In this document: piece after piece, positions 8,901 through 17,638 of the stretch
How positions within the stretch are numbered: position 1 is the first letter of the stretch
Layout of the letters: the number at the start of each line of letters is the position of its first letter
NCBI RefSeq assembly: GCF_009725235.1
Contig: NZ_WJFC01000022.1
Location: forward strand, 1-64,000
Origin: Scytonema sp. UIC 10036
GTDB lineage: Bacteria > Cyanobacteriota > Cyanobacteriia > Cyanobacteriales > Nostocaceae
Direction of reading: 5' to 3'
DNA length: 64,000 nucleotides
Notes under the pieces: model-generated
The model's database searches: none
Seen by the model: the letters and a program-made list of their open reading frames with translations, nothing else
Told to the model about the DNA's origin: nothing
Made by a program: the position numbers and the translations under genes

Positions 8901-11335
8901 TGCAACTTTTCCCAACCTCGCACCAGAAAATCGTGAGCTGGTTCCACGTATGATTCTCCTGTCTCCTGGGCTTTTACCAACAAACGGGCTTTGACTAGGC
9001 GATCGCTTACCTGCGCCACACGCCTGTTCTCTTCCGAATCTGGATACACCAATTCTGACTCCAGCACTCGTCGTCGTGCGACGCCTCCTCCCTCAATCGT
9101 CACCATCCGCAGCATCACCCGTTGCATCGTTGCTTGGTATGCCTTGCCCGATTCTTCACCAAAATATCTCACAAGGTTGTCATACTCTTGAGTCGCACGA
9201 CGAGTTAGTGCTCCTGCAACTCCGCCAAGTTCCTCATAGTCTTCGATTCGCAAAGCTCGATCTGTACTCTTATCTTTTGTCCACCGCTCATAGAGCTTAA
9301 TATATACTTCACTTAAGGTAAACGAGAGCAATGGTAATGCTCCAGGCATCTGCCCCACTTCATCAATTAACTTACCTACCAACTCCGGTGGTTCAAAGTA
9401 CAACGCTCGTTTTAAAGCAGGACCCTCAATTGCATCCCGCAACTCATCTGAGTTCATCGCCCTTACCGGAAACCGAGCGCTCTTCCAGTGAGACTTCAGA
9501 TCTGAGTTGAGGAACCGAGGCTCAAAATCAGAACGCAATGTTAGCACAACATACAGTTGCCGACGATATTCTGCCAAAGCAATTCTCAAAAGCGATAAAA
9601 ACAGTTGCCACTCCTTCTGCTCATCCTCTTCCTGCGAATCGCTCTGTTCTACACGTCCTCTCTCCTCTTGGTTCATGGTAATGAGTTCTTCAAACTGGTC
9701 AATGACGAGCAGGAGTTTTGTATTTGGATAATTTTGGCTCCATGCTGACATCAAATTCGTGAAGGACTGAGGCGAATGCTGAAGAGCGTTGATAAGTGGG
9801 TTGAGAGTTTGCTCAATTGCATGATAGAGATCGGAAAGTTGTTTTTGCTCTTGGGATTGATGACAAAATCGCTTTAACTGCTTGAAGTAATCAACTACCA
9901 GCAACAATTTAGCTTCAGGCGTAGCATTATTCCAACATTCAGCCAGTTTAGTTTCATCAAAGGTTTCATTACTTAATAGTCGTTCTTGACTATCGGATTG
10001 AGTTGGGTTTGGGCTAGCAATTTTTTGCTTTTGCTCTGAATTGAGGTTAAGAATATCAGCAAATGTTTTATCCAAAAAGCTGATTTGAGCTAATTGAGCA
10101 ATCAAATTGCTGTTGGCGATGGGTAGAACCGCTCTAGCTAACTCCGTAAAGGGCGATTTGCCAGGACGCATGGGATCGAGAATGTACCAACTTTGTGCTT
10201 GCGACTCCTTTTTCTGCTCTTCCCGAAGATAAGGCAGTAATCCTGCTTTAACTAGACTTGATTTGCCAGAACCTGATGCACCTAAAACAACCGTAAGCGG
10301 GTGATGAGATTTGACAAGTCGATAGGATAACGCTTCTACCAATGCCTTTCTTCCAAAGAAAAAGCGTGAATGTCTTTCTTCAAAGGGTTTGAGTCCGCGA
10401 TAGGGATTGTTTTCTTCATTCAATGGAGGTGCTTGTGTTAAGTCATCTCGCTTAAAACCCGGTCGGGTGAAAATGTATTCGCCTTTGTCATACTCCAACC
10501 TCATGGGATAAAGACCTGGTGTTTGCTGTTCGCGAGATAACTGACTAACGCGATCGCGCAAATAAAGATAGAGTTCATGGGCAGTGATTACACCATCGGG
10601 TATGACATCAGCTTTGTTATTCTGTAATCCCTCAATCAGCGCTTGAGCAAAAGGAGAGTGAGATAAGCTCTCGTTGCTTTTGCGACGATCGATTGATAAG
10701 TCTAAAGCTTCCTGATCGTGGGCAGCAGAGGTGATAACTTGCCATGCTGGGTAGCGAATGAAGCGATCGTAGTGTTCTCGACGAACGGTTTCTAGAACAG
10801 AAATAAGTTTTCGGCTACTTGCCCAACGAAACATTCCTCCAAAACAGCAATCTAAAACTACTAGCAAGTGATGACACTCAAGTTGACTCAGAGCATCATG
10901 CAACTTCCTCATAGATAAGTATGTTTTCAGGTTTCCCAGTTCAGCCGTTTGCGGTATGAGGTAACCTGCTGGTCCATCCTTGCTCTCTTGAGGAATGCCA
11001 TGACCAGCAAAGTACAAGAGTAGGCGATCGCCCTCGGTTGGCTTCAGTTTGTGAAGTAGGGTTTCTTCAAGTAGCGTGTTGAGTTCATCTAGAGTTGCTT
11101 CACGGTAAGGCTGTTTCAGATCCTTTAGAGTGGTATCGTCAGGACGAGGTGAGAACAGACGGATAATGTTTTCTTCCTTATAGCCATAGTTTTCTTGCAA
11201 CAAGTTAGCGAGCGCTCTTGCATCATTGACTGCTGTTGAGAGATCGTGAATTCCCGAACTGTCATAGCGATCGATACCAATGATGACTGCTAAATTACGC
11301 TCAAAATTTGTTTTATTTTTATCCCACTTCTTCAT
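5927..11335 (-). CDS. Caspase-STAND NTPase-WD40-TPR-like fusion protein
   Basis: 1802 residues. Order: caspase-like domain (1-280) with LLYFAGHG (His) and VVLDCCFGG (Cys); STAND-type NTPase beginning NPYRGLKPFEERHSRFFFGR with Walker A GASGSGKSS and LLLVIDQFEEL; a helical linker; about 14 WD40 repeats (about 955-1545; SPDGQYIISGSRDKTVRLWD type); and a C-terminal helical, TPR-like part (KGDIEGAISKFQQALNLNP). STAND proteins are signal-activated switches: the WD40 array would sense, the NTPase oligomerise and the caspase act. The repeats between about 7930 and 8460 are nearly identical in DNA, so the array probably expands and contracts. Probable operon with 3589-5784. Confidence 0.9.
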   Translation of the reverse strand: MKKWDKNKTNFERNLAVIIGIDRYDSSGIHDLSTAVNDARALANLLQENYGYKEENIIRLFSPRPDDTTLKDLKQPYREATLDELNTLLEETLLHKLKPTEGDRLLLYFAGHGIPQESKDGPAGYLIPQTAELGNLKTYLSMRKLHDALSQLECHHLLVVLDCCFGGMFRWASSRKLISVLETVRREHYDRFIRYPAWQVITSAAHDQEALDLSIDRRKSNESLSHSPFAQALIEGLQNNKADVIPDGVITAHELYLYLRDRVSQLSREQQTPGLYPMRLEYDKGEYIFTRPGFKRDDLTQAPPLNEENNPYRGLKPFEERHSRFFFGRKALVEALSYRLVKSHHPLTVVLGASGSGKSSLVKAGLLPYLREEQKKESQAQSWYILDPMRPGKSPFTELARAVLPIANSNLIAQLAQISFLDKTFADILNLNSEQKQKIASPNPTQSDSQERLLSNETFDETKLAECWNNATPEAKLLLVVDYFKQLKRFCHQSQEQKQLSDLYHAIEQTLNPLINALQHSPQSFTNLMSAWSQNYPNTKLLLVIDQFEELITMNQEERGRVEQSDSQEEDEQKEWQLFLSLLRIALAEYRRQLYVVLTLRSDFEPRFLNSDLKSHWKSARFPVRAMNSDELRDAIEGPALKRALYFEPPELVGKLIDEVGQMPGALPLLSFTLSEVYIKLYERWTKDKSTDRALRIEDYEELGGVAGALTRRATQEYDNLVRYFGEESGKAYQATMQRVMLRMVTIEGGGVARRRVLESELVYPDSEENRRVAQVSDRLVKARLLVKAQETGESYVEPAHDFLVRGWEKLQEWIKDNLENLALQQRLAPAANDWENNQNVGLLLPDGDRLNQLERILKQPDNWLNAREKRFIEKSIERKEALNRQAEILQVTAELQEKAPQVLNLLPINPLEGLLLAIQLMGKNLGKFSEKILTPVESSLREALEVAREQNLFRGHNDLVNCVAFSPDGQYIISGSRDKTVRLWDLHGNQIKQPFKGHTEPINSVAFSRDGQLIVSGSQDKTVRLWDFHGNLIMQFEGHEANISSVAFSSDSQYIVSGSRDKTVRLWDLQGNQIGTPFNGHEDGVISVGFSPDGQHIVSSSRDKTVRLWDLQGNQIGTPFNGHENTVISVCFSPDGQHIASASQDSTIRLWDRKGNPVGASFRGHEGSVMSVAFASNGFCLASGGADGTIRLWDKESNQICKPLRGHKDAVMSVAFSPDNHHIVSGSDDSTLRLWDINSHSFGKPFSGHKDEIIALTFTSDSQYIISGSRDGIIRIWDRQGRLIKNLLTGNEDSISSIAYSLDKEYIAISKEGTIQLLDFNGIFVSEPFKGHYASITSMSFSLDGQYIVSGDEEGEVRLWDLRTGTQIGKSFQGDAVYATRSAQFLRAGIFVALSSNNQRIIAIGGETLKLWNLENDSSIIKFPTLISPAHQGGNIQSLAFNLGGILATGDSEGTVQLWDFDGNPIAEPIEAFSTAVLSLAFSADGKFIACGDQTGKVRLLDLDGNPIAEPFDGHQAEILSIAFSPDGQYVVSGDGQGEIRLWDLQENWETKLQEACERLRHHSAFKNPQTEVEKAACETCRRYVWHDKAFEASSISKINSDTLNLLQEDDLKAQESEALIRQARNLAQYKGDIEGAISKFQQALNLNPNLDIDPVNEARKMAATGLIEKARNLVYKGKFREAIETYTKLQFHNLESEFPADDLNHLCWFGCLQGYASDVMFACEKVVEIKTSEISYRDSRGLARALTNDIEGAIEDFQKFIAQTSDEVKKQQRQDWVEALRKGKNPFTSEELKSLLDKSL

Positions 11336-11652
11336 TAAACTTCTTCTTGAGTTCTAGGAAAGCACGATGGAGGAATTTAATCTTCCTATCTTTACGTATG
11401 GCGTAGTCACCCCTGACCTTACTCCCACTGTTGTTAACTCTTTGGAATTGTTTCTCTTGAGCAAATTTCTTCAATGACTTTTCGAGTTACCTTTAGTAAC
11501 TTTAAGCACTTACACTGACCATTAACTTTTTAAGTACTAAGTATATTAATATTCTTTTACCATTTTAATTTATGATTATTTATACGTAGTTCTTTTAATC
11601 TCATATAAGGTATAACTAGAAATGCCCAAAAAAATCACATTTGTTACAAATA
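11336..11652. other. AT-rich intergenic region
   Basis: About 320 bp without a supportable gene. It is AT-rich, particularly 11530-11640, and presumably holds the promoter of the minus-strand caspase-STAND gene. I see no clear hairpin or operator. Confidence 0.5.
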
Positions 11653-11916
11653 TTAACTATACTCCCCAATTAACCTATAGTACTCTGCATGAGTCCCGAT
11701 CCAAAACCATGAAATGCCACCTTCCACCTCAACACCATTAGCCCGATAATCTAGCCCTACCCGAATTGACCAATACTTTTTTCCAATCTTTTTGAAGTGC
11801 AACGATGGATGAGACGGATCGGCTTTCAATAGTTCATAGCATCGATCTGCTATTTCCTGTACGTTTTCAGGGAGAGCCTCATAGCACGAACAAAATCTTC
11901 GCGTTGTGTAATGCAT
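11653..11916 (-). CDS. RelE/HigB-like toxin, orphan
   Basis: 87 residues with the compact RelE/ParE pattern: PENVQEIADRCYELLKADPSHPSLHFKKI, GKKYWSIRVGLDYRANG and WFWIGTHAEYYRLI. This subfamily consists of small ribosome-dependent mRNA interferases or relatives. Toxins of this type normally sit beside an antitoxin; neither the 160 bp upstream nor the 300 bp downstream encodes a recognisable one. It may be a solitary or decayed member, or be controlled in trans. The ATG at 11916 starts directly at the domain. Confidence 0.7.
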   Translation of the reverse strand: MHYTTRRFCSCYEALPENVQEIADRCYELLKADPSHPSLHFKKIGKKYWSIRVGLDYRANGVEVEGGISWFWIGTHAEYYRLIGEYS

Positions 11917-12074
11917 CAGATTTCACGACATTGCCCTGCTTTAAATGAGGGCGATCGCTTCGGAGGCTAAAGCTTCCAACTTACCGTCTGCAATGCCTTG
12001 CGCCCCTACGAGGTTTTGATAATTTTTGAAAAGTTAGGTTCTAAACTGTTTTTGGTATAATTCTGCTAATTTGC

Positions 12075-13400
12075 TTACTTTGCCTTAAAACGATCTTTGG
12101 CTTCCTGAAACGCTTGTTGCATAACTGACTGAATTTTTTGTGGATCGGGTTTTTTGCCACCCATCAAATCACCAAAGTAAACGCAAGCGCCTTCACCTAG
12201 CGCCCAAGTGTATGCAGCTGCCCAAGAAGCAGCTATGACGCTGCCAAAACCTGGTATAAATTTGATTAACTCACGTCCAATTGCTCGCGCTAAGAAACCA
12301 CTGGCAATTGTACTGACAATGCCTCCAGCTTGTGATGGGCTTAATGTTTGTCCGTATAATTTTCCTAGCAAACCTACCATTGATACTTGTAGTGCCGTAA
12401 GTACTGGTAGGGTCGCAAATGGTAGCGGTACAACTGCGATCGCAGCTGTCATGACAGAAAACACTAATATATAGCGCCGCCCAGTATCTCGGTAAAGATT
12501 ACCAATTTCTTTTCCCCTATCCTCATCTAATAACTGATGGATTGCGCGAGCTTCTGCTTCTGGAAGCAAGTCTGCAAGTGTATCTCTGAACGCTTCCAAA
12601 CCGTAGAATACTGGCGTGTAACCATCCTCTTCCAAAGTAAAGTCAATCAAGACAGCGCGATCGCACAACCCTGCAAAAGCTTCTTGCATGGCGCTAAATG
12701 CTCTATTCACCTCCTCATACTCCGGTGGATAAGCCGGATGATCCTCTGTACCGGGGGGATAAACTTCATGCAAGCAGGTTACCGCTAACAAACAGGGAAT
12801 TTCTGGATGCTTTTGACGTAGCGATCGAGCAATTTCCCTCAGGGTATCCGTTGCAAAATCATTAATTTTCACAGTTAAAATCAGGCATCTAGCGCCATGA
12901 TTCTGCTGTTGCAAATCCCCTAGCAATTCTTGAACGATCCCCACAGTCTCGCAACTTACATCTCCTAGTCCTACCGTATCCGTAAAAATCAGCAAGGGCA
13001 AATCGTTAGAAGGATAGGCGTAACGTTCAGTGTGTTCTGTGTGAGGGCGAAATCCCTGACCTACAATTTCCGCAGAAACTCCTGTCAATCCCCGCACAAT
13101 TGAACTTTTCCCCGCTTGGGGTTTCCCAATCAATAAAGCTTCTGTTGTCGGTAGTTCTGCTCGAACTCTCTCCAAAATTTCTGCAACTTGACTTTCACTG
13201 ACACTAAACCATTTAACTAATGTTTGAGCCATTTGGTCTACAGGTAAGAGTTTCAGGAAACGTGTTGTTGCTTGATTCCAAATGGCTGCTGCAGAACTTC
13301 TCAATGAAGTTTCACCAGACTTGAGATGTTCCTCTAGAGTCGGCTTACTGGATGGTTGAGAATCAGTAGATGGCAAGTCAGAATCGCTTTGCTCAGTCAT
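12075..13400 (-). CDS. GTPase with DUF697-like C-terminal domain
   Basis: 441 residues from ATG 13400. Walker A is GKPQAGKSS (92-100); a G3-like FTDTVGLGD follows; the Dynamin/Era-like GTPase domain extends to about residue 270. The C-terminal half (RDTGRRYILVFSVMTAAI, then LPVLTALQVSMVGLLGKLYG and a Gly/Ala-rich FIPGFGSVIAASWAAAYTW) resembles DUF697/YcjF membrane-associated segments. The frame continues upstream to 13556, but that stretch translates a palindromic repeat (SQAPPGN twice) and is unlikely to be protein; MTEQSDSD is a better start. Probably membrane-associated; role unknown. Confidence 0.85.
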   Translation of the reverse strand: MTEQSDSDLPSTDSQPSSKPTLEEHLKSGETSLRSSAAAIWNQATTRFLKLLPVDQMAQTLVKWFSVSESQVAEILERVRAELPTTEALLIGKPQAGKSSIVRGLTGVSAEIVGQGFRPHTEHTERYAYPSNDLPLLIFTDTVGLGDVSCETVGIVQELLGDLQQQNHGARCLILTVKINDFATDTLREIARSLRQKHPEIPCLLAVTCLHEVYPPGTEDHPAYPPEYEEVNRAFSAMQEAFAGLCDRAVLIDFTLEEDGYTPVFYGLEAFRDTLADLLPEAEARAIHQLLDEDRGKEIGNLYRDTGRRYILVFSVMTAAIAVVPLPFATLPVLTALQVSMVGLLGKLYGQTLSPSQAGGIVSTIASGFLARAIGRELIKFIPGFGSVIAASWAAAYTWALGEGACVYFGDLMGGKKPDPQKIQSVMQQAFQEAKDRFKAK

Positions 13401-13436
13401 TGGTGAGATAGGAACTAGGGATTGGGGAGTTACCTT

Positions 13437-13543
13437 GTTCCCAGGCGGAGCCTGGGAATACAGACTGTGAGGCTCCGCCTCCCACCTCTTAAGTACGTGA
13501 GGCGGAGCCTCTCTTGAGGCATTCCCAGGCGGAGCCTGGGAAC
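13437..13543. repeat. Palindromic repeat cluster (CCCAGGCGGAGCCTGGG type)
   Basis: Two copies of GTTCCCAGGCGGAGCCTGGGAA-like palindromes (13437-13459 and 13521-13543) flank GAGGCTCCGCCTC and GAGGCGGAGCCTC palindromes. A related cluster lies at 28364-28408. Such REP-like palindromes are dispersed in cyanobacterial genomes. Here they sit just upstream of the DUF697 GTPase start. Confidence 0.8.
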
Positions 13544-13587
13544 GAGAGATGGTCACTGGTCACTGGTTACCGATCGCTGTTCATATT

Positions 13588-14535
13588 TTATCTATTTTCA
13601 GGACGCACAATATACTGGTAAGCAGGTGTATTAATAGGTATTTGTTCCATCCTTCCCTGGGCTACCATTGTTTGGTAAACTAAGGCACTCATTTCGCCAC
13701 GAGATAAAGTTTTTCGGGGATTAAGAACGTTAAGTTCTGGGTAATTTACTACAATATTTGCCCTAGTTGCTTTTGCGATTTCATCGACTTTGTCTTGAGG
13801 GATTTCTCCAGCATCTCTGTATAAATCTTTTATGGCAAATGAATCAGGTCGGTTGGCATTTGCTGAGCGATCGCTTGTTTTTGCCTCTTCACCCGTACCA
13901 ATCTGTTGTGCTGGAGCTACACTAGCTGCATTGGCTTTTGCTATTAATAATGGCTGCATTAAGGAAGTCATCGCCAACGGTAACAGTGCAAACTTCCTCG
14001 TTGGTTTTCTTGCTTGTTGAGTCGTTGCTGGTGCGGTAGCAACTGATGAACTCGTTGTTTGTGCATTTGTAGAAGTTGGATTGACTACTTTTGATAAAGC
14101 AGCTATTGCGTCAACCTTGGAAACATTTTGATTGGGACGAAAGACACCACCAGGATAACCTGTCATAAATCCTTGTTCGTAAGCATCTTCTATAGCAGGA
14201 GCTGCCCAATAACCTTCCGGGACATCTTTGTAAGCTGCACCGCTAGATATTTGGCGGACTGGTGGTTGATTGAAAGCCTTCTCAATCATGGCAGCCAACT
14301 CATCACGATTGACGGACTGTTCGGGTCGAAATGTGCCATCAGGATACCCGGCTACTATATTTTTCTCTGCTAGCCCCTGAATAAATGGCTGCGCCCAATA
14401 ATCAGGCTTTACATCAGGAAAAATTGGTTGCACTGAATTTTGAGCGTAAGTTTCTTTTGGCACTTCAGACAGTAAGAGTAAACATAAAGTTGGCAAAGAT
14501 ATAAGTGGTAAAAATAACCGCAGTAACCCATTCAT
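13588..14535 (-). CDS. S-layer homology (SLH) domain protein
   Basis: 315 residues. An N-terminal signal peptide (LFLPLISLPTLCLLLLSEVP) is followed by two SLH repeats: FPDVKPDYWAQPFIQGLAEK with IVAGYPDGTFRPEQSVNRDE, and YKDVPEGYWAAPAIEDAYEQ with FMTGYPGGVFRPNQNVSKVD. SLH domains bind cell-wall-linked polysaccharide and occur in cyanobacterial outer-membrane and cell-surface proteins. The rest is Ala/Thr-rich, with a conserved-looking C-terminus (LSRGEMSALVYQTMVAQGR) that reads like a third, degenerate SLH-like segment. Exported, attached to the envelope. It appears to be transcribed alone or with the upstream Spy-like gene. Confidence 0.9.
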   Translation of the reverse strand: MNGLLRLFLPLISLPTLCLLLLSEVPKETYAQNSVQPIFPDVKPDYWAQPFIQGLAEKNIVAGYPDGTFRPEQSVNRDELAAMIEKAFNQPPVRQISSGAAYKDVPEGYWAAPAIEDAYEQGFMTGYPGGVFRPNQNVSKVDAIAALSKVVNPTSTNAQTTSSSVATAPATTQQARKPTRKFALLPLAMTSLMQPLLIAKANAASVAPAQQIGTGEEAKTSDRSANANRPDSFAIKDLYRDAGEIPQDKVDEIAKATRANIVVNYPELNVLNPRKTLSRGEMSALVYQTMVAQGRMEQIPINTPAYQYIVRPENR

Positions 14536-14621
14536 TAGTTATGCCCCCGAATATATCTCTTTTAACTGTAATTTTAAAGAAATAACTTCATTGATTTATC
14601 CCTCTAGCGATATAAGGCTTT

Positions 14622-15086
14622 TTACCAATTGACACGCTGTTGAAACAAAACTAAATCTTTCTCATTCTCACGAAACTTTTGCCTTTGTTCGGGAGAGAGA
14701 ACTGCTTCTACTTTTTGCATATATAATTGCATAAGTTCTTGCAATTTAACTTTTTGCTCGGATGTTGGCGCTTGTAAAGTAATTTGTACGCGTTGACCAG
14801 ATTGGAGTTGATTGTTTTGTTCTTCTGTTAATTGTGGCTGAGGTATCAGTTCTGAAATTTGAGGCAAAATTTCTTGCCGAATTTGCCAAATTTGCTTTTT
14901 TTGTTCATCAGTTAGGTTAATATCTTTGCCTGAGAGCAAAGATTCTCCTTGTGAAATGGCTCCATTATTAGGTTTAACTTTCAGTATTCCCAGTTCATTG
15001 GAAGGTTGAGAAAAAATTTTGGCATCCCCAAATGCGATCGCAAAACTTATTGTGGCAATTAGAATCGAGATAAGTTGAGGTTTCAT
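14622..15086 (-). CDS. Spy/CpxP-like periplasmic protein
   Basis: 154 residues with a signal peptide (ISILIATISFAIAFGDAKIF). The mature part is highly charged and helical, with paired LTDEQKKQIWQIRQEILPQI and LSPEQRQKFRE elements; this LTxEQ/LSPEQ pattern is the hallmark of Spy/CpxP-like periplasmic chaperones and metal- or stress-response proteins. It lies upstream of and on the same strand as the SLH gene with an 86-bp gap. Function by family analogy only. Confidence 0.7.
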   Translation of the reverse strand: MKPQLISILIATISFAIAFGDAKIFSQPSNELGILKVKPNNGAISQGESLLSGKDINLTDEQKKQIWQIRQEILPQISELIPQPQLTEEQNNQLQSGQRVQITLQAPTSEQKVKLQELMQLYMQKVEAVLSPEQRQKFRENEKDLVLFQQRVNW

Positions 15087-15407
15087 AAAGGATTGTTAGT
15101 TGTTGGTTGTTGGTTGTTAGTGACTAACCACTAACTATGCACGGGCGCAATGCCTTGCGCCCCTACTAACCCCTAACTTTAAACATTTACGCTCGCGTCA
15201 TACATGGAACAAAATTCCTGAACAGGCTTAAGCCTAAAGTACTAACTTTGACTAGTACTTAAGTCCTATTTCACGGTTGCCAAAATAGGAATAATGTCTC
15301 TATGAAAGGTTGAAAGGAATCATAAAAAATTTTGTGTAGGTAGGGCTAAAGCCAACCTTCGGTGTGTTTCAAAAATCAAATAAAATTTATATATTAATTA
15401 CAAAATC
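15087..15407. other. Intergenic region with hairpin
   Basis: Divergent promoter region between the Spy-like gene and the histidine kinase. It holds TTGTTGG tandem units (about 15095-15118) and a perfect 8-bp hairpin GGGCGCAA-TGCC-TTGCGCCC at 15143-15162; part of that hairpin sequence recurs near 11991-12008. No coding frame is supported. Confidence 0.5.
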
Positions 15408-15419
15408 TTGTCTTGCAGA

Positions 15420-16724
15420 GTGAAAAAAACTAGAATTGCTGTTTTGCGACATCTGATTCAGCCCAAGCCTCACCCCTTTCGCTTACTACTCTATCTTGAG
15501 TGGATACTTTTAGGCATGGCGCTTCTAGTGGAGTTCCCCTTAGTAGAAGTTCCACATCCAGCATTTCTACCTCCTCCCATTTCTTCCCAAGATCGACTGC
15601 CATTATTTTTATGCATTGCTAGCTTTGGAATAGTAGGTTTGTGGTTACCAACTGCTAGATCCTTAATTGTCAAAATACTTTATACGGGGTTTGAGTTTGG
15701 ACTAATTTTTTTAGCGATTGTCATGAGTGGTCGAGTCATGGGTTTTTCACCCGCACTTCTGTTGATTCTCGTTATTCGCAGTTGCTTGCTTTTTCAATTA
15801 AGCGGACGCTTGCTGGTAGCAGGTATAGCTTTTCTATCTTTTGTTTTCATTTGGTTGCTACCATTACGAAATGTGTATTTTGTACGAGCACCACTCTCCA
15901 AAATTCCCCCGCATACAGCAGTCTTGATACAAAAATCAATACCAGATGGAGATTTTAGAACTTTAATTTGGCACTTGGCATTAAATTCAGGGTTAATGTT
16001 TGGTTTGGTACTAGTTTTTGTGTTATTGTTAGTAAACGCCTTGCTTGCAGAACGCCAAAGTCGGGAAAAGTTAGCTAACGCCCACCAAAAACTCCGAGAA
16101 TATGCTCTTCGCATTGAGGATCAGGCAACTTTACAGGAACGCAACCGTATTGCTCGTGAAATTCATGATTCACTGGGCCACTCACTCACGGCGCAGAGCA
16201 TCCAATTAGAGAATGCTTTGGTATTTCTACAATCTAATCTTGAAAAAGCCAAAACTTTTTTGATAGAAGCAAAACAATTGGGTAGCAATGCTCTTAAAGA
16301 AGTACGGGTGTCCGTCGCTACATTACGCTGTGACCCTCTTTATGGAAAATCTTTAGAGTCTGCGCTGACAGTTTTATTTGTGGATTTTCAGCGTCGAACT
16401 GGGATTACTCCAAATTGTATCTTTAACTTATCTTCATCTTTACCTGCTGAAGTTTGTACAGCAAGTTATCGTATTGTTCAAGAAGCCCTGACAAATACCG
16501 CAAAACACAGCGCTGCCACTCATGTCAAAATTAATATACAAGTAACCGTAAGTTTACTAAGTTTAGAGATTTATGATAATGGTAAGGGCTTTAACCCACA
16601 CCAAAATACAACTGGATTTGGCATACAGGGAATGAGGGAACGAACATTGGCGTTAGGAGGTCAATTTTATATTGATAGCAAACCGGGTGAAGGTTGTTGT
16701 ATAACGGCTTCATTACCTTATTAA
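15420..16724 (+). CDS. NarL-type sensor histidine kinase
   Basis: 434 residues from GTG 15420 (a TTG at 15408 is the alternative; neither has a strong Shine-Dalgarno). The N-terminal ~210 residues hold several membrane helices (ILLGMALLVEFPLVEV, GFEFGLIFLAIVMSG, SGLMFGLVLVFVLLLVNALL). Then a HisKA_3 dimerisation domain with phospho-acceptor H249 in ERNRIAREIHDSLGHS, and a HATPase domain with QEALTNTAKHS, DNGKGF and GIQGMRER. No separate sensory domain is visible, so the membrane part probably senses. The response regulator at 16946 follows on the same strand and is the likely partner. Confidence 0.92.
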   Translation: MKKTRIAVLRHLIQPKPHPFRLLLYLEWILLGMALLVEFPLVEVPHPAFLPPPISSQDRLPLFLCIASFGIVGLWLPTARSLIVKILYTGFEFGLIFLAIVMSGRVMGFSPALLLILVIRSCLLFQLSGRLLVAGIAFLSFVFIWLLPLRNVYFVRAPLSKIPPHTAVLIQKSIPDGDFRTLIWHLALNSGLMFGLVLVFVLLLVNALLAERQSREKLANAHQKLREYALRIEDQATLQERNRIAREIHDSLGHSLTAQSIQLENALVFLQSNLEKAKTFLIEAKQLGSNALKEVRVSVATLRCDPLYGKSLESALTVLFVDFQRRTGITPNCIFNLSSSLPAEVCTASYRIVQEALTNTAKHSAATHVKINIQVTVSLLSLEIYDNGKGFNPHQNTTGFGIQGMRERTLALGGQFYIDSKPGEGCCITASLPY

Positions 16725-16801
16725 TAGGCATTGGGCATTGAAAACTACATGAATTTTTACAATGGCTTGTACTCAATTTATAAAGTAAACATTAAGACAT
16801 C

Positions 16802-16872
16802 GTAGGTTGGGTTGAGGAACGAAACCCAACAATTCAATTCAATGTTGGGTTTCGTTCCTCAACCCAACCTAC
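16802..16872. repeat. Perfect 30-bp inverted repeat (GTAGGTTGGGTTGAGGAACG type)
   Basis: Arms 16802-16831 and 16843-16872 are exact reverse complements with an 11-nt loop (16832-16842). Elements of this sequence are widespread in cyanobacterial intergenic DNA. Placed between the kinase and regulator genes, the RNA would form a very stable hairpin and could attenuate or process the transcript. Confidence 0.9.
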
Positions 16873-16945
16873 TTTATAAATGACCTCTCACATTCAAAGT
16901 CTACAGTTCAAAATCCAAAATCCAAAATCTAAAATCCAAAATCCC

Positions 16946-17611
16946 ATGATTCGCCTGTTACTAGTAGATGACCAAATTATTATTCGTCAAGGTTTAAAAA
17001 GCTTGTTGGAGTTAAAACCTGATTTTCAAATTGTGGGGGAAGCAGAAGATGGTGAAAGTGCGATCGCATTTGTTGAAATGTCTTATAAAAGTTCTCAACA
17101 GCCAGATTTAGTATTGATGGATATTCGCATGCCTGTGATGGATGGTGTAGCGGCGACTCAAGTGATTTGTCAACGTTTTCCTATTGTTAAAGTTCTAGTA
17201 TTAACAACATTTGATGATGATGAATATGTAGCTCAAGCTATGCGATTTGGAGCAAGAGGTTATTTATTAAAAGACACTCCTTTAGAACCATTAGCAAATG
17301 CAATTCGTTCGGTTTATTTGGGGCATACTCATTTAGGACCGGGGCTATTTGAAAAAGTTTTCACTCCCTTACAACAACTTTCAACCCCCAAACCTCCAAG
17401 TCCTCCGCCTAAATTTGCTGAATTAACTCCTAGAGAAAGAGAAGTGTTGCATTTAATTGCTCTTGGTGCTAATAACAAGGAAATAGCTGAGTCTCTCTAT
17501 ATTTCAGAAAGAACTGTAAAAAATCACGTTACAAGTATTCTGAGTCGGTTAAATTTACGCGATAGAACTCAAGCGGCTATCTTTGCCAATTCTTTTAACA
17601 GTGACCAGTGA
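16946..17611 (+). CDS. NarL/FixJ-family response regulator
   Basis: 221 residues from ATG 16946. The upstream in-frame stretch translates five copies of an AAAATCC-type heptamer (16908-16944) and is excluded. The receiver domain has acidic pocket VDD (8-9), phospho-acceptor D59 in LVLMDIRMP and K in YLLKDTPLEP. The LuxR-type HTH is LTPREREVLHLIALG with NNKEIAESLYISERTVKNHV. It is a DNA-binding output regulator, most likely phosphorylated by the kinase encoded upstream. The 220-bp gap holding a stable hairpin may set the kinase/regulator ratio. Confidence 0.93.
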   Translation: MIRLLLVDDQIIIRQGLKSLLELKPDFQIVGEAEDGESAIAFVEMSYKSSQQPDLVLMDIRMPVMDGVAATQVICQRFPIVKVLVLTTFDDDEYVAQAMRFGARGYLLKDTPLEPLANAIRSVYLGHTHLGPGLFEKVFTPLQQLSTPKPPSPPPKFAELTPREREVLHLIALGANNKEIAESLYISERTVKNHVTSILSRLNLRDRTQAAIFANSFNSDQ

Positions 17612-17638
17612 CCAATGACCAATAACTTGTTATTTTAA

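Noticed and set aside
13401..13556. N-terminal extension of the DUF697 GTPase
   Set aside because: The 52 codons translate a palindromic intergenic repeat; MTEQSDSD at 13400 is a better start.
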